Below the pieces are notes generated by a model. That model was not told where the DNA came from. It did no database searches and saw only the letters and a list, made by a program, of their open reading frames with translations. A stretch of DNA of 64,000 bases from Hippophae tibetana (taxonomy: Eukaryota > Streptophyta > Magnoliopsida > Rosales > Elaeagnaceae), in assembly GCA_037013495.1 (NCBI GenBank), contig CM072808.1, positions 5,743,319 through 5,807,318 of the forward strand. The letters run 5' to 3'. Positions 62,804-64,000 of this stretch are shown piece after piece (position 1 is the stretch's first letter; every line of letters begins with the position of its first letter). The translations under genes were made by a program, and so were the position numbers.

Positions 62804-64000
62804 GATATTGGTGCCAACCTAGGTTTGTTTATTTATATTTTCAATCAATCTATCTTATTGAAAAAAGTAGGGAGGAGAAAAAGAAAATTCAAAAACACAT
62901 TTGGTAAATATGAGTAAAAACTTTCAATAAAGATAACTTTTGACTGGGGTATCGAAACAAATATTATAATATATCAAATTAAAGCTCGTATCAAATTAAA
63001 CAATATGCATTTTCTTCGAAAGAAAAATCATTTTTGTACACAAATAACATCGTTTACATCACTTATTTACTGTTTAAAGTTTTTGACGCAACATTTTCAT
63101 TTTACTTACTTCCGGTTTAATTCAATAGAGCTATAAAGGAGATATTGGTGCCGACATAGGTTTGTTTATTTATATTTTCAATCAATCTCTCTTATTGAAA
63201 AAAATAGAGAAGAGAAAAAGAAAATGAATTAGGTTCACATTTTCAAAATAGAATACACATTTGGTAAATATGAGTTACAACTTTCAACAGAGATAAATTT
63301 TGACTGATGAATCGAAACGAATATTATAATATATCAAATTAAAACTCGTATCAAATTAAACAATATGCATTTTCCTCGAAAGGAAAATCATTTTTGTACC
63401 CAAATAACATCGTTTACATCACTTATTTACTGTTTAAAGTTATTGACGTACCATTTTCATTTTACTTACTTCCGGCTTAAATTAATAGAGTTATAAAGGA
63501 GATATTGGTGCCGATCAAGGTTTGTTTTTTATATTTTCAATCAATCTCTCTTATTGAAAAAATATTGAGTAGAAAAAAAGAACGGAGATTTTGTTCACAT
63601 TTTCAAAAACAAAAAAAACATTTGGTAAAAAAGAGTAACAACTTTCAACGGAGATAACTTTTTACTCGGGTATCGAAACAAATATTATAATTTATTATAT
63701 GGAAGCTCGTATCAAATTACACAATATGTATTGGTCTCGCAAGAAGAAAATCATTTTTGTACCCAAATAACATCGTTTACATCACTTATTTAGTGTTTAA
63801 AGATTTTGACGCACCATTTTCATTTTACTTACTTCCGGTTTAATTCAAGAGAGCTAGAAATGAGATATTGGTGCCGACCTTGGGTTTTCTTTATTTATAT
63901 TTTCAATCAATGTCTATTATTCCAAAAAAAAATAGAGAAGAGAAAAAGAAGGGGAATGTTGTTGAAAGTTTCAAAATCAAAAACACATTTGGTAAATATG
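62804..64000 (+). repeat. block IV HOR copy 3, cut by the window end
   Basis: Headers at 62804 (C), 63141 (D), 63501 (E-like) and 63864 (H, 137 bp present) match 59931-61127 at an offset of 2873 bp. The array clearly continues past the window. Confidence 0.87.

Larger units (their letters stand above)
30605..64000 (+). repeat. satellite DNA array, right arm (monomers 81 remainder to 174)
   Basis: The same satellite continues after the LTR insert in the same direction and in perfect phase. Joining 28976 to 30605 restores a 364-bp monomer between the headers at 28866 and 30858. About 93 further headers follow, the last at 63864 with a 137-bp partial monomer at the window edge. Lengths are mostly 359-367 bp, with recurring 337, 344 and 354-355 bp classes and two unique truncations (318 bp at 35521, 219 bp at 47411). 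I found no gene, inverted monomer or second transposon in this arm. Confidence 0.97.

Overview
The window is almost entirely one satellite DNA family, broken once by a retroelement remnant. I see no protein-coding gene, tRNA, rRNA or CRISPR array. About 174 monomers, all in the same direction, run from base 1 to base 64000. I phase each monomer on the near-invariant motif GATATTGGTGCC. Most are 358-366 bp, with shorter classes of 337, 344 and 354-355 bp and two one-off truncations of 318 and 219 bp. The DNA is strongly A+T-rich. The only other sequence is a 1,623-bp insert at 28977-30599 with the signature of a plant LTR-retrotransposon solo LTR: TG...CA ends, a 5-bp target duplication and a TATA box. 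A long satellite array with higher-order repeats (HORs) and a Ty3/gypsy-like solo LTR points to a nuclear chromosome of a flowering plant, probably centromeric, pericentromeric or other heterochromatin. The species and the chromosomal position cannot be read from the sequence.

Monomers fall into two clades. Clade A has TCTATTATTCC after the header, TTGACTGGGG, an ATATATCAAATTAAA segment, ATGCATTTTCC and TTACTGTTTAAAG. Clade B has TCTTATTGAAAAAATATTGAG, TTACTCGGGTATCG, AATTTATTAAATGG, ATGCATTGGTCTCGCAAG and TTAGTGTTTAAAG. I name recurring subtypes A, B, B', C, D, E, F, G, H, I and J, and give a type copy of each in the feature list.

Layout. (I) 1-11221: alternating A-B monomers (about 723-bp dimers), with nested 6- and 8-monomer periods. 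(II) 11222-28976: an 8-monomer HOR of about 2.88 kb in the order B'-I-J-C-D-E-F-G, with one 6-monomer contraction (16978-19130) and one 10-monomer expansion (19131-22739). Both carry hybrid monomers that mark recombination. (LTR) 28977-30599: the solo LTR, with a GC-rich array of about 20-bp dyad motifs upstream of its TATA box. (III) 30605-47629: first more 8-monomer-type sequence including a 318-bp monomer, then from 36201 a second HOR in 12-, 9- and 11-monomer versions, ending in a 219-bp monomer. (IV) 47630-64000: another 8-monomer HOR (about 2.87 kb; C-D-E'-H-B-A-short-J) at 47630, 59931 and 62804. A stretch of 25-26 monomers lies between the first and second copies and contains a near-perfect 1,820-bp five-monomer duplication.

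There is no gene network to describe. What the window records is array evolution: unequal exchange, out-of-register recombination inside monomers, microdeletions spread by amplification, and one retroelement insertion later reduced to a solo LTR. All coordinates and monomer calls were made by eye. Percent identities and consensus sequences were not computed.
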